Assembly (NCBI GenBank): GCA_037127315.1
Contig: JBBBDQ010001942.1
Span: 310,001 to 374,000, forward strand
From: Ascarosepion bandense
Taxonomy: Eukaryota > Mollusca > Cephalopoda > Sepiida > Sepiidae
Reading direction: 5' to 3'
DNA: 64,000 nt
The notes beneath the pieces are model-generated. The model was not told the origin of the DNA, ran no database searches, and worked only from the letters and a program-made list of their open reading frames with translations. Both the position numbers and the translations under genes were made by a program. Of this stretch, positions 1 through 9,817 are shown one piece after another. Position 1 is the stretch's first letter, and the number at the start of each line of letters is the position of its first letter.

Positions 1-175
1 AATACATTTCATGGATTAACAGATATAGTAAATATAATACATTTCATGGATTAACAGATATAGTAAATATAATACATTTCATGGATTAACAGATATAGTA
101 AATATAATACATTTCATGGATTAACAGATATAGTAAATATAATACATTTCATGGATTAACAGATATAGTAAATAT
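1..175. repeat. 35-bp minisatellite, 5 copies
   Basis: Five near-identical 35-bp units, each starting aatacatttcatggattaac, run from the window edge to 175, so the array may continue upstream. The next bases (aatatactac) leave the register. No protein or element match is recognised. Confidence 0.95.
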
Positions 176-283
176 ACTACTTGTTATGGCAAGTCATAAC
201 TCTGAGAAGTTTTAGAAAAACCAACACATCAAAACTACCATCTTTTATTGAACATTGTGGACTACAAAGTCCAACCTATACTA

Positions 284-440
284 AAACTGACTCTTCTACT
301 CCAATAGTTACTTTTCTCACACTTCCTGCTTGTGAAATTCCTTTTCATTGACTTGCTTCCCTAATAGATGCAACCTTCAGGAATTCAAATTTCATGGCAA
401 CTATTATCTTGTATCCCCTTGAATTCCATCAATCTTTTAT
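284..440 (+). mobile_element. CR1/L2-like LINE, C-terminal fragment
   Basis: Degraded coding for the end of a non-LTR retrotransposon reverse transcriptase: an SFFS-R-LWNSLP-like segment followed by a weak NLQ-FK-like segment. It matches the end of the better preserved copy at 61.6-62.2 kb. It is short and frame-broken, a 5'-truncated relic. Confidence 0.5.
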
Positions 441-479
441 TCTTTCTTTGACACGCCCTGTACCCTGTCCTTTTCTTTG

Positions 480-1005
480 CTTCTTTATGAGGTTTCCCGC
501 TGTCTCTTCTACGAATATTTTCATGGTTTCTGCTTCTTGACCCAAGAATTTACTTGAGCAACCAGACTGACAACAAGGTCCCACCCTTTTACAGTTAAAA
601 CAACCAAATGCAGCTGACAATTCTACACCGTCAGCTTCTTTTCTCACATTTCCCGCCTGTGAAACTCTCTTCTGTATACTTGCTTTCCTGATGGCTACAA
701 CCTCCAGGAATTTAAATGCAATGTCAATTCCCATTGTTTATCCACTTGACTCCAGTCCTTCCCTCATTCTTTCTATATCACCCCGTGTATCTTGTTCTTT
801 TCCTTTCTCACTCTATCTTTGCAACTGTCATCACACCTGTATTCCCAGCCTTCTCTTACCCTTTCTCTGACACCCCCTGTAACTGGTTTGTCATTCTGTT
901 CACACTCCTTCTGCTTAAACTTATATTGTCTTATGTAGCCTCCTGCGTATCAGTGGCAGTAATGCCTTGCTTGGGGTGAAACAATTAAAAAAAATTTAAA
1001 AAAAA
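480..1005 (+). mobile_element. CR1/L2-like LINE, 3' end with tail
   Basis: Translated + strand gives YEYFHGFC, then TRLTTRSHPFTVK, then NLQEFKCNVNSH, the order seen in the C-terminus of the LINE at 61.6-62.2 kb, with stops and frameshifts. The 3' UTR ends in the shared terminus gccttgcttggggtgaaac followed by an A-rich tail. A second short tail copy lies at 1018-1075. Long open frames on the opposite strand here are shadows. Confidence 0.7.
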
Positions 1006-1017
1006 CACTGCACACTA

Positions 1018-1080
1018 GTGGTGGTCCTGCCTGGCTTGAGGTGAAAAGATTAAATAGAAAATAAAAAATATAACAAAAAC
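1018..1080 (+). mobile_element. CR1/L2-like LINE 3'-terminal stub
   Basis: A short copy of the shared LINE terminus (cctggcttgaggtgaaaag) followed by an A-rich stretch, directly after another tail. Probably a very short insertion or a local duplication of the tail. Confidence 0.45.
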
Positions 1081-1444
1081 CACATTAATTAAGGACTACC
1101 TACATCAGTAACAACTAAAATGGATAGCACATTTAGATAGAAGGGAAAAAAATGATATAATCAAGATATTAACATTATACATCACTTTAAATAAATGTTT
1201 AGAAAGGAAAACTTCATCAGTAATGGAAAGAGCAATAACAGCTACTGGATTTGAGGTAACTGTTTTCCTGAAAAATTGTTTTAAGAGTAAGATTTTATAA
1301 TTTTCAATTGAAAACAGTACTGGCTGCTTGGTCAATAAATACTAAATATTTCCTTGTAAGGAAATGGTTAATATTATCATTAGCTGTTAAGAAACTATAA
1401 GTAAAACTGTAGAAAACAAAATACATATCTTGTGTTTTAGACTA

Positions 1445-1445
<1 letters not shown>

Positions 1446-1477
<32 letters not shown>
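1446..1477. repeat. (TA)n microsatellite
   Basis: About 16 TA units immediately to the left of the hammerhead-bearing repeat at 1478-1715. Confidence 0.95.
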
Positions 1478-1483
<6 letters not shown>

Positions 1484-1715
1484 TTTGTTTTTTATTTAAA
1501 ATTAATGTACTTTACATTGCGACACAGAAATTTCTATGTTTCGAGATTTTTACCTTGTCATCAGGCAATGTTAGATCATTGTTGTGAAAATGATTTTCAT
1601 TTGAATACAAGAAACAATACGTTTGTTATTTAGGGATGTGGGAAGACAGAAAAATTTATATGTGTGTTCAATTTAATTAATCAGAATAGGGATCCACTTT
1701 AAACTTGAAAAAAAA
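1478..1715 (-). mobile_element. Hammerhead-bearing dispersed repeat, single copy
   Basis: About 240 bp that recurs as both arms of the inverted repeat at 43.86-44.65 kb, sharing blocks such as ttcgagattt, ttcatttgaatac and the stretch before aatcagaat. It starts directly at a (TA)n tract and contains the ribozyme-like motif at 1515-1570. I see no coding capacity. It could be a short non-autonomous retroelement or a piece of a PLE terminal repeat; the class is undetermined. Confidence 0.6.
1515..1570 (-). ncRNA. Hammerhead ribozyme-like motif, all core bases present
   Basis: On the minus strand the order is stem I CAUUGC, core CUGAUGA, stem II region, GAAA, stem III ACAUAG, loop AAAUUU, CUGUGU, cleavage triplet GUC, stem I GCAAUG. 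Stem I pairs 6 of 6. Stem III pairs 6 of 6 with one U-G. The conserved core (C3 U4 G5 A6 G8 A9, G12 A13 A14, A15.1-U16.1, H17=C) is intact. Stem II is weak (AGGU/AUCU) and separated from the core by unpaired bases. Predicted scissile bond lies between the complements of 1521 and 1520. Hammerheads are known from PLE terminal repeats and retrozymes. Self-cleavage is untested. Confidence 0.65.
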
Positions 1716-2540
1716 ATTATATTTTTGGGGAATACATTTCTTCTTTCAATCTTAATGGCAAAAGTGTCAGTCAATCAAAACCCCTATCATGACTCAATTT
1801 CCGTTGATATATCCGTTATTGTTACAAAATTATTCTCTTAGTTTTCTCTGTATCTCATCATTTTCTAAAACAAAAAAAAAAGAAAAGAAAGAAAACATTT
1901 CATATTTTTGGTCTAACTTAAACTACCTTTGTGTGTAATTATACTATTTTTATTCTGATTCAGAATGCATTTTATTCTAATTTTTAATTTGTAAAAAAAT
2001 ATTTTAATATATTTATTTATCAAAAATTTTAAAACTCATTTTATTATTTTCATAATATATTTTAATACAATTCTTAATATCATAATACAATTTTTATAAA
2101 TATCTATTATTATTAAATTATTAAAAATTTAAATATCAATTTAACTATTTTAATATCTATTTAATCATTATTTTTTCATAATATAAAACAAATTATGATA
2201 TATATGTAAGTTAATAAATATTTTTTTATTATTTTAATTTTAATTTTTAATTTTAATTTTAATTTTAATTTTTTTATGAAGAATCTTTTTAATTATATTC
2301 TAAGGTGAACATTTTGCAATGTTTACCTATGACATTTATTTCATTACGTTTAAACTGCGTCTAGATAAAACACTAGAAGAAATTATAAGATATCTGTTTA
2401 TTTATGGGTCAAATGTTAAATTGAAATACAAATGATAACAGAATTAATATTGATAAGAAACTAAGCAGAGTATTAAGAAATGGAAAAATTCTGTAAGAAA
2501 CAAAAAAGAGGACTGAGTATAATGTAATATCAGTCCTCTT
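1716..2540. other. AT-rich stretch without recognised gene
   Basis: Very AT-rich, with poly-A and poly-T runs and a TTTTAA-type repeat near 2236-2270. I see no convincing coding sequence, RNA or element end. Confidence 0.7.
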
Positions 2541-2544
2541 ATAA

Positions 2545-2756
2545 ATCTCCAAGAATTTAAATGTAGAGCCAATAGTCATCTCCTATCTCACTGACCTGCA
2601 TCCTCTCTCTCATGCTCATTTCTCCGTCCACTCCACTCTCATCAGTATTCTCATCCTTCTCTTACCCACTTCCTGACACCCCTTATAACCTGCCACTCTT
2701 TCTCATAACTTTCCTCCTATGTAACCCCTTGCTTGGGGTAATATGATTATAAAAAA
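2545..2756 (+). mobile_element. CR1/L2-like LINE 3' end
   Basis: Contains the aatttaaatgtagagcc segment (end of the coding part) and the C-rich 3' UTR, ending with gcttggggtaatatgat and an A-rich tail. The right part is duplicated downstream (see 2631-3306). The same terminus ends the long LINE at 29.3-32.3 kb. Confidence 0.65.
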
Positions 2757-3306
2757 TAAAAATCAGTTAATACAATGCATTCTTCTCACCTGTGAAGATG
2801 AGACTTTGAACAACAGAAGGATGCTGAGTATAGATGAAGGGAACATGTGAGTACTGACAAAGTTTTAGAGAAAGTAGAAACAAAAATGCCATGGTTCCCT
2901 ATCTATATTGCCCTATCTTCCTTCTTCATAAATACTAACCTGCGAGACTTCCTAGATGAGGCAGTCAACTCCACTCTCATCAGTATTCTCATCCTTCTCT
3001 TACCCACTTCCTGACACCCCTTATAACCTGCCACTCTTTCTCATAACTTTCCTCCTATGTAACCCCTTGCTTGGGGCAATATGATTATAAAAAATAAAAA
3101 TCAGTTAATACAATGCATTCTTCTCACCTGTGAAGATGAGACTTTGAACAACAGAAGGATGCTGAGTATAGATGAAGGGAACATGTGAGTACTGACAAAG
3201 TTTTAGAGAAAGTAGAAACAAAAATGCTATGGTTCCCTATCTATATTGCCCTATCTTCCTTCTTCATAAATACTAACCTGCGAGACTTCCTAGATGAGGC
3301 AGTCAA
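2631..3306. repeat. 338-bp direct tandem duplication, ~99% identical
   Basis: 2631-2968 and 2969-3306 are head-to-tail copies with an exact 338-bp offset. I see two differences (t/c in the LINE tail; gcc/gct near 2889/3227). Each unit spans the 3' end of a CR1/L2-like LINE, part of an RTE-like fragment and about 90 bp of flank, so the duplication is younger than both insertions. Confidence 0.95.
2775..2890 (+). mobile_element. RTE-like LINE fragment (duplicated at 3113-3228)
   Basis: Degraded coding for the RRML...EH...SNDEVLE...KRK region of the RTE-like family (compare the open copy at 10.8-12.0 kb). Carried inside the 338-bp duplication, so present twice. Confidence 0.5.
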
Positions 3307-3376
3307 GACAGGGTATAACTTGATAGTTCAGACGGATGCTTCTATCTGCTGACTAATAACACTCTTATTTTGCATA

Positions 3377-3907
3377 CAGTACTATGCAAAAGTATTAGGA
3401 CAAGAACCATTTTATCTTTTATGAGGCATATTGACAAAAAATAAACAATTAAAGTAATTTTATTTGATTTACTCAACAAATGCTTTAACAAGAAAAAATA
3501 CTGATTACAAAATAAATTTAATATTTCGTATAATAGCCTTTTGCTTTGATCACAGACTTCATTCTCTCAGGCATTAACATCACAAGCTTCTTCAATGTAT
3601 CTAATGGTATCTCTTGCCAAGCAGCTTGTATTTGTTTCCAAAGTGTGTCTTGCAAAGTAACATGAGATTTATTAATTTTTTTTATCCAAAATATCTCATA
3701 GATGTTCAATGGAGTAGTTTCAAAATAACTTGTTTAATAGAAAATAGGAATAATTAAATATAACTTCTTTTTAATACATTTCTTTTATACCTAGTTTTAA
3801 GTAATCAATATTTATTTGCAATTTACTTAGCTTTTCACCCTATATTTGAATTTCAGTGAAGTTTTTAGGAAAATCACCCCTGTCCTAACACTTTTGCACA
3901 CTACCAG
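3377..3907 (-). mobile_element. Internally deleted Tc1-like DNA transposon
   Basis: A 531-bp element with imperfect inverted ends (left cagtactatgcaaaagt; right, reversed, ctggtagtgtgcaaaagt), both flanked by TA as expected for Tc1/mariner target duplication. The minus strand at 3518-3709 retains only the transposase C-terminus: LWKQIQAAWQEIP, KKLVMLMPERM and VIKAKGYYTKY match the usual ending of Tc1 transposases. The DDE catalytic core and the DNA-binding domain are absent, so it cannot be autonomous. Confidence 0.85.
3518..3709 (-). pseudogene. Tc1-like transposase, C-terminal remnant
   Basis: A 63-codon open frame covering only the last ~45 residues that Tc1 transposases share (amphipathic helices, then VIKAKG...TKY). 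Residues before LWKQ are low-complexity and may come from the deletion junction. No catalytic Asp/Glu is present. Lies inside TA-flanked inverted ends. Confidence 0.75.
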
Positions 3908-4363
3908 TAGTGTGCAAATAATAAATAGGTAATACCCAAAAACTTCCTTGGCTTTCTTTATTTTACTAAACGCATTGTGACAGCCTTCAAGACCTAACCA
4001 TATAACTAATATCCACAATGCTTCAAGCAAATTACAAAACTTTACTACTTCTTTCTATCTGTTATTCAGTCCTTGCTCTTTGCTCACCTGTAAAAGATTA
4101 AAGTCTTAGCTGAACTCTTCACTGAAAATATTTCTTTTGCTATTTTCTTTCATTTTGCCTTTTATATTCATGCTCTTTGGCTACTAACTATCAATACATC
4201 TAATTTGTTATATTTTGTTTACTTCCTTATTTCTGTGTCCTCTGCAACAGGATTTTTACTTTGTCCACTGACTCAGATCTTTTAAGACTGAGATGAGCAG
4301 CACAAACAAAAGTTTAAAACAATATAGACAAATTAAAATAAGTGCTCTATGAGCGAAATCAAA

Positions 4364-4680
4364 GTCAGTCAGTCAGTCAGCCATATGTAATACACGCTTG
4401 GGCAATCATGTCTCGAAAGAGACATGACTGATTGGGTGGAAGATTATCCTGCAGTAGGTTGCCATTACTTTCTGCGGTGGACTGGTTGCCAGCCAAGGCT
4501 ATTGAACCCAATCTATCCTGTTATTTAATCCATAACTAGAAGGAAGAGACAAATTAATACCTTTCCCAGGGGTATTTGCACGTAAGTGAATGCAGGGAAT
4601 TCAACTGGAATTCAAACTTGGCTCCCCGATTTTTCGTTCTGAGCCCATATCTACTGCACCAAAATGCACATCCTTTGATT
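4364..4680 (-). mobile_element. tRNA-derived SINE (family A), full-length
   Basis: Read on the minus strand it begins with a tRNA-like head having a box A (tggtgcagt-like, here mutated) and box B-like gagtttgaattcc, followed by the body shared by all family-A copies, including the self-complementary catgtctctttcgagacatg, and it ends in a TGAC/CAGT repeat (4362-4380). About 315 bp. The repeat tail and tRNA head mark a SINE mobilised by a LINE. Confidence 0.85.
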
Positions 4681-4804
4681 TGTGAACAATGCAAATCAAA
4701 GTAACTGATCAGAATCATCAAGAAAATATATCTTTGTGTAATTTTCAAGAAATCCTTTTTGCCCTTCACGAACAAATATCCTAAAGAAAAATCTGCAACA
4801 TTAT

Positions 4805-4910
4805 TGACTTATTCCTGTCTAATCACCGAAGCTAAGCAATTTCAATCCTGGCCATTTAAGAGGAAAAGTAAAAGTTAGGATGGGTAACAGTCTTTAGCAT
4901 TGGTCTAGGA
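4805..4910 (+). pseudogene. 5S rRNA-like fragment (degraded)
   Basis: Contains taatcaccgaagctaagcaa, matching the internal promoter region of animal 5S rRNA, then cctggcc and, after a ~20-bp disruption, ggatgggtaac, matching the start of box C. Ends are not preserved. Probably a pseudogene or part of a 5S-related retroposon. Confidence 0.5.
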
Positions 4911-5153
4911 GAAGAAAATCTCTGAAATAAAAATCTCTACACCAACTCTGTGCAGAATAGGGTAGACTGGACTCTCTAACCTTGGTAGGTAATCTTGCGA
5001 GAGATTGTGTCTTGACAAAAACACTGAGTTTTTAGTCTCCAAAACTGGTTGGTGTTAGTAAATTGTAAAACTCACTCCAATATTTTCTAGATGGTTCAAT
5101 TACAGAACCATGAAGAAAACCCTGTCCAACTCATGCTAGCATGGAAATGAATA

Positions 5154-5393
5154 TTAAATGATAATGAAGTTGATGGTGGTGGTGGTCATGGTGGTAAGAG
5201 ATGAAGTTGAGGTATTGTTCGGTGAATATTGGCTTCCGATATACAGATATCGTGAATGCATGCTTTTTTGAGATATTAGTATATTCAGGAATGCTAGTTT
5301 GTCGTTCTTTTCTTTCTCTGTTGTGAATTGTAGTGATGATCTTATTGCGATCACATGGTCCAGTATTAGATATACCTTTACTTGATGTGGCAA
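5154..5393 (-). pseudogene. Penelope-like RT fragment, copy 1
   Basis: Open frame of 79 codons. The recognisable part is QFTTEKEKNDKLAFLNILIS (about residues 22-41). Upstream and downstream residues are not family-like, and the (ggt)n-rich C-terminal end is low-complexity. No catalytic YxDD motif is present. Duplicated at 5880-6119. Confidence 0.45.
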
Positions 5394-5879
5394 GAGTATG
5401 AAGGTGTCATCTATGTAACTGGACCATAGTTAATTGATGATGTAGATTCAAATACAATCTCTTCAAAGTATACCATGTATATTTTAGCCGTTGCTGGTGA
5501 TTATACCAAATCCATTACTATGTTTTCATCCTGCTTATAAATGTCTGATGCCATTCCGAAGTGTGTTGTTTATGTACACTTCATTCACCTGAAGAAGGTC
5601 AGAACATACAGGTATAATAATAGGTATAGGATCATAAAACAATGAATGAAAATTTTATAACTTCTTCTAATTTTGAAACTTGCATGTTTATAAAAAAATA
5701 CCCATTACGTGAGTGTTCTTAAAAAAGTAAAAAAAAAACACTGAGCTTTTAGTCTCCAAAACTGGTTGGTGTCAGTAAGGGTACACAGCTGTAAAACTCA
5801 CTCCAATATTTTCAAGATGGTTCAATTACAGAGCCATGAAAAAAACCATGTCCAACTCATGCTAGTATGGAAATGAATA

Positions 5880-6119
5880 TTAAATGATGATGAAATTGTT
5901 GGTGTTGGTGGTAGTGGTCATGAGATCTGAAGTTGGGGTATTGTTCGGTAAATATTGGCTTCCAATATAGAGATATCTTGAACACATGCTTTTTTGAGAT
6001 ATTAGTATATTCAGGAATGCTAGTTTGTCATTCTTTTCTTTCTCTGTTGTGAATTGTATGAATGATCTTATTGAGATCACATGGTCCAGTATTAGATATA
6101 CCTTTACTTGATGTGGCAA
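5880..6119 (-). pseudogene. Penelope-like RT fragment, copy 2
   Basis: The tandem partner of 5154-5393, 79 codons, with the same FTTEKEKNDKLAFLNILIS segment and scattered substitutions. Still open by chance or youth, but too short to function. Confidence 0.45.
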
Positions 6120-6654
6120 GAGTATGAAGGTGTCATCTATGTAACTGGACCATAGTTAATTGATGATGTAGATTCAAATACAATCTCTTCAAAGTATACC
6201 ATGTATATGTTAGCTGTTGCTGGTGATTATACCAAACTCCTTGCTATGTTTTCATCCTGCTTATAGATGTCTGATGCCATTCTGAAGTGTATTGTTTATG
6301 TACACTCTGAAGAAGGTCAGAACATACAGGTATAATAATAGATACAGGATCATACAGCCATGTATGAAAATGTTATAACATTGTCGAATTTTGAAAATTG
6401 CATGTTCATAAAAATCCTCATTAAGTGAGTGTTCTTAAAGAAAAAAAAACTGTAAAATCAGTTATTGTGAAGAAACCTGGGTTGCATAATAACTAGTTCA
6501 CAAATGAAATATATATATTATCTCAAAAACATAATACGTAGAAATGTTAAACCAATAAATAATAATAATCAAATTAAGCTCATCATAAATTATTAAAAAT
6601 TTAAAACAACTGACCTCATAGTCTCTAATAACACTACAATCGCACAACTAAATC

Positions 6655-7331
6655 CTCTACAGAAAACCAATGTAGTGTATCAATTTACATGCCTGTTCAG
6701 GGATTGTATCTCTGGTACTAATAATAAACCCACTACATATATTGTTTTTACTACAACCACGCTCTTCCGTAGACTTACCTGTCACCTTTCTGATCAGAGT
6801 ACAATTAAACAGTATTTCTTAGAAAAACATAGCCACGTAGGTAATATCAGACAGATTTTAGTCAAAAATACAATAATCCTTATTCATACACACAGTAGAA
6901 AGAACCTTCAGATATTGGAGGCCATCTACATTAAATCCAAACAACCCACACTTAATAAAATCACGTTTAAATCTGGTCATAACACATTACATTATATTTA
7001 GATATATGGTTCTGTTAACATTTCGAGCTCTCACACGGTCTGACGTCATAGAATCGCATGACAAATTTACAAACTGTGTTTGCTATTTGGTAACTGTTAT
7101 CCTTGCTTAGCAAAGTTTTATATCAACACAAAATAAAATCATCTTTGATGGTCAATGTTTTTATGTTAACATCTCTGTAACCTCTCTGAAGATGGCTCAT
7201 ATGAGCTGAAAGCTTAGAAACAACTTTATAAAAAATTATCCAAATGTTGGAGAATTTTTGTCTTTATTTTCACCAGAAATTAAAGCCAAAATACAATGTT
7301 TAAAATGGCTCATGATTAAACATAACAGACA

Positions 7332-7336
<5 letters not shown>
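6655..7336 (+). mobile_element. Penelope-like element, 3' part (endonuclease + terminal region)
   Basis: Contains the endonuclease frame at 6675-7001, then ~180 nt later ctgaagatggctcatatgag with gctgaaagcttag, a compact hairpin motif. It ends at agacattcat, followed directly by (TA)n. A paralogue with the same order lies at 8960-9690, also followed by (TA)n. The RT domain is missing. Confidence 0.7.
6675..7001 (+). pseudogene. GIY-YIG endonuclease domain of a Penelope-like element
   Basis: 108 codons. YQFTCLFRDC is the Cys-containing strand before the domain. YIVFTTTTLFRRLTCHL corresponds to the YIG...R...H core, but the Gly of YIG is Val here. LQILEAIYIKSKQPTLN is the usual C-terminal helix and 'I-KPTLN' ending. 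The GIY half is also disrupted (SGTNNKPTTYI). Family knowledge: this domain nicks target DNA for PLE retrotransposition. The altered Gly and missing RT indicate a dead copy. Confidence 0.7.

Positions 7337-7382
<46 letters not shown>
7337..7382. repeat. (TA)n microsatellite
   Basis: About 23 TA units directly abutting the 3' end of the Penelope-like copy. A (GT)n tract follows at 7415-7455. Confidence 0.95.
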
Positions 7383-7386
<4 letters not shown>

Positions 7387-7479
7387 CTAAACTCATTTAT
7401 ATATGGAACTTTGTCTGTGTGTGTGTGTATGTGTGTGTGTGTGTGTGTGTGTGTCTGCATGTGTGTGTCCATTACCTAT

Positions 7480-8137
7480 AGACTCCGAAACGAATGAACC
7501 GATTTTCTTGAAAATTTACACAGTTGTGCTATAAGCATTTGTGAGTGTTCCTAGCTAAGTTTTGTGTTGAGGTAACCCTGATAAATATCGAAAATCGATA
7601 ATCGATAAATCAGGTTATAGAAGGAGTGGTCCGATTTTAATCAAATTTGATACACTCATAGACAAAGACATAAGAAACGATATTCAGAAGTTTCAAGGTT
7701 GCAGTTCTTACAATAGTGCAGAAAATCGATAATATATATATATATATAAAAGGCAAGATGTTTGTGTGTGTGTCTGTTTATCTGCCTGTATGTCTGTATT
7801 TTTTCAGCCCTTTTATTTTAGTTTTTGCTTTGGGTTTGGCTCTAAGTAGGTATAATTATAGTTCTTAGTCTCAGCTATGATACCATTTACTCAGAGGACT
7901 TATTTAGCCTTCAAAATTCAGTTTAAGATGAAAAAAAATGATTTGATATCGATACCAGGAAATCAAAATTTGACTTGCATCCTTTCATTTTTCTTTCAAT
8001 CTACGGTTTCGCTTTAACTGGAAACAACTATTGCTTTTAGTCTTTCGTGCCAACATCCAAAGAGTCTGAGCTCCAGAACCATGGATTAATTTTAACGCTT
8101 TCATTACACCCAATCAACGCTGAGCTATACTGCTAGT
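7480..8137 (+). mobile_element. Helitron-like fragments (low certainty)
   Basis: 7480-7735 holds the phrase ccgaaacgaatgaaccgatt and related AT-rich sequence that I associate with non-autonomous Helitron ends in invertebrates. 7748-8137 starts with tataaaaggcaagatg plus a GT-rich run and ends ctatactgctag|T, a CTAG 3' end followed by T as expected for Helitrons. 45.54-45.97 kb has the same type of start and ends aaactgctag|T. No Rep/helicase coding is present, so this is non-autonomous at best. Confidence 0.35.
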
Positions 8138-8149
8138 ATATATATAAAA

Positions 8150-8285
8150 TAAATGGTTTTGTTAAAAATTCTGAGAAACATCAACTGAAGATGGCTTGAT
8201 TGCACAATGTCTGAAACATCATGAATATGACAATAAAGGTGAGGACCACAGTCTGAGTAATGTAACTAGTGTAAATAGGTAAAAT
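8150..8285 (+). mobile_element. PLE-type terminal motif (ctgaagatgg...gaaac)
   Basis: A copy of a dispersed ~130-bp motif: ctgaagatggcttgattgca, then tctgaaacatcatgaatatg, then acaataaaggtgagg, and gtaaatagg. Other copies: 10.53, 12.12, 19.69, 27.57, 33.03, 33.61, 43.70, 49.03 and 50.26 kb. Assignment to PLE terminal regions rests on its similarity to the motif 3' of the endonuclease frames at 6.7 and 8.9 kb. Confidence 0.5.
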
Positions 8286-8289
8286 ACCT

Positions 8290-8655
8290 CATCTCAGAAA
8301 TGTAGACAGAAAGAAAGATGTTGGGTGTGCACATCTGCAACACTTTTCTCACCATTTAAGGATTAAGATGATAAACGTTTGGGGCAAGTAATCATCAGCA
8401 AAAGGCAAGAAAATGTAGAATAAATCTGTGTATTCATCCATAAGGATCATTATTGAAGGTTCTTGATTAGAACCAGTAATGGAGTCTGTCAGAAAATCCT
8501 GATGGAATATCTGAACAACATTTGCATTGTATTGCTGCAAAGTGTCCTCTACCACTTGATACTTAATCACAAGTAATGACACAGGCATTAGTGCGTATAT
8601 TCCCAAGGGAACAATTTCAGAAGAGAGAGCAGCTAAATTTAAAATAATATATTCA
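8290..8655. other. Unassigned stretch
   Basis: Contains an 85-codon minus-strand open frame (8349-8606) that I do not recognise. No splice context, repeat match or promoter is evident. Confidence 0.5.
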
Positions 8656-8659
8656 TTGG

Positions 8660-8780
8660 ACTCTTGGAGGCATGATAAAGTAATGGATAGCAGGTCAGAT
8701 TGAAGAATTGCAGAAAATGAGTTTGAATTCCAGTTGAGTTCATTACAAAAATGTATTTATAAAAATTCATTCATGCATGA
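8660..8780 (+). mobile_element. tRNA-like SINE head fragment (family B)
   Basis: Reads ggaggcatgataaagtaatg and then gagtttgaattccagttgag, i.e. a degraded box A and a good box B spaced as in a tRNA. Resembles the head of the element at 10061. Only the head survives. Confidence 0.5.
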
Positions 8781-8903
8781 AACAGACTGTTGCCATTTGG
8801 TGTTTTGTGCATGTGGCAATTGTTTGTCATGGATTAAAAACTGATAGATTTCAATGTGTGCCTAAAATTTCTGTGTACATGAAGCTCAGAGTTGTAGCAA
8901 ATA

Positions 8904-9320
8904 GTGTGGAATAAAATACTTATTATTAGTATAAATTTTAGCTCTGTTATTTTACATCATGCTCTGTTTTATTACCTCCAACACTCACTGTGTGCTATTT
9001 TATTTACATGCCCATTCAGAGATTGCATCTCTGATAATAATCAAAAACCTAGTACATATATTGGTTTTACTACAACCATGCTCTCCCGTAGACTTACATG
9101 TCATCTTTCTGATCAGAGTACTATTAAACAACATTTCTCTGATAAACATAAACATGTAGGTAATATCAGACAGATTTTGGTCAACAATACGGTGATCCTT
9201 ACTTATACACACAGTAAGAGGAACCTGCAGATATTGGAGGCCATGTACATCAAATCAAAGCAACCAACACTCAATAAAATCAACTTTAAAACAGGAAATA
9301 ACATATTACATTGCATTTGA
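8904..9320 (+). pseudogene. Penelope GIY-YIG endonuclease domain, better preserved
   Basis: 138 codons. The core FTCPFRDC, YIGFTTTMLSRRLTCHL, STIKQHF, HVGNIRQIL and LQILEAMYIKSKQPTLN are all in one frame. The YIG triad and downstream Arg/His are intact, unlike the copy at 6.7 kb. About the first 35 residues are hydrophobic and not family-like, so the true domain begins near residue 34. The upstream GIY strand is degraded and the RT is gone. Confidence 0.75.
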
Positions 9321-9687
9321 CTACATGGTTTTGTTGTCATTTCGCGCTATCCTGCGGTGTGATGTCATAAAACCGCATCGCAAATTTAAGAACTGCGTTT
9401 ATTATTTTTGGTAACTATTGCCGTTGCCAAGCGGAGTTTTATGTCAACACAAAATAAAATTGTTGGTGATGGTGGATTTTATAATATTTCAGTTTGAACG
9501 ACCTCTCTGAAGATGGCTCATGTGAGCCAAAAGCTTAGAAGAAAACCATTAAATAATTATCCAAATGTTGGAGTATTTTTGTCTTTATTTTCAACTGAAA
9601 TTAAAGCAAAAATACGATGTTTAGAATGGCTCATGATTAAACATAATAGACATTCATTGTCTCTTATATTTAACAGCATATGTTTAG

Positions 9688-9690
<3 letters not shown>
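8960..9690 (+). mobile_element. Penelope-like element, 3' part (second copy)
   Basis: Paralogue of 6655-7336 with the same layout: endonuclease frame to 9320, the ctgaagatggctcatgtgag hairpin near 9507, then the terminal region with aacataatagacattcat and a short extension, then (TA)n. About 80% similar by eye to the first copy. Confidence 0.7.

Positions 9691-9691
<1 letters not shown>

Positions 9692-9722
<31 letters not shown>
9692..9722. repeat. (TA)n microsatellite
   Basis: Sits exactly between the 3' end of a Penelope-like copy and the hammerhead-bearing foldback at 9724-9897. Confidence 0.9.
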
Positions 9723-9725
<3 letters not shown>

Positions 9726-9753
9726 AAGTAAAAAAATTCCGAAATTAAATTTC

Positions 9754-9799
9754 GTTGAATGCCCATTTCAGCAAGAAAATTTTTGCTTCATCAGCAATG
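9754..9799 (-). ncRNA. Hammerhead ribozyme-like motif, minus strand
   Basis: Minus strand: CAUUG, CUGAUGA (complement of 9788-9794), stem II AGCAA/UUGCU with an 8-nt loop, GAAA (complement of 9766-9769), short stem III AUGGGCAU, H17=U, then CAAC pairing UUG. All core bases are present, with a very short stem III. Mirror image of the plus-strand motif. Confidence 0.5.
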
Positions 9800-9817
9800 A
9801 TTGAAAATGGTTTTCAA

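Larger units (their letters stand above)
5021..6440. mobile_element. Tandem pair of Penelope-like fragments, period ~717 bp
   Basis: 5021-5720 and 5738-6440 are direct repeats, diverged by point changes and small indels. Each carries, on the minus strand, a frame reading FTTEKEKNDKLAFLNILIS, which resembles the segment after the catalytic motifs in Penelope-like reverse transcriptases (FT-E-E-LPFLD). Each also has on the plus strand a ctgaagaaggtcagaacat motif of the kind found downstream of the PLE endonuclease frames. Non-functional. Confidence 0.55.

Noticed and set aside
1..175. CRISPR array
   Set aside because: The 35-bp units are contiguous, with no unique spacers, and the genome is eukaryotic.
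8349..8606. 85-codon minus frame as a host exon
   Set aside because: No conserved domain and no splice signals that delimit it.
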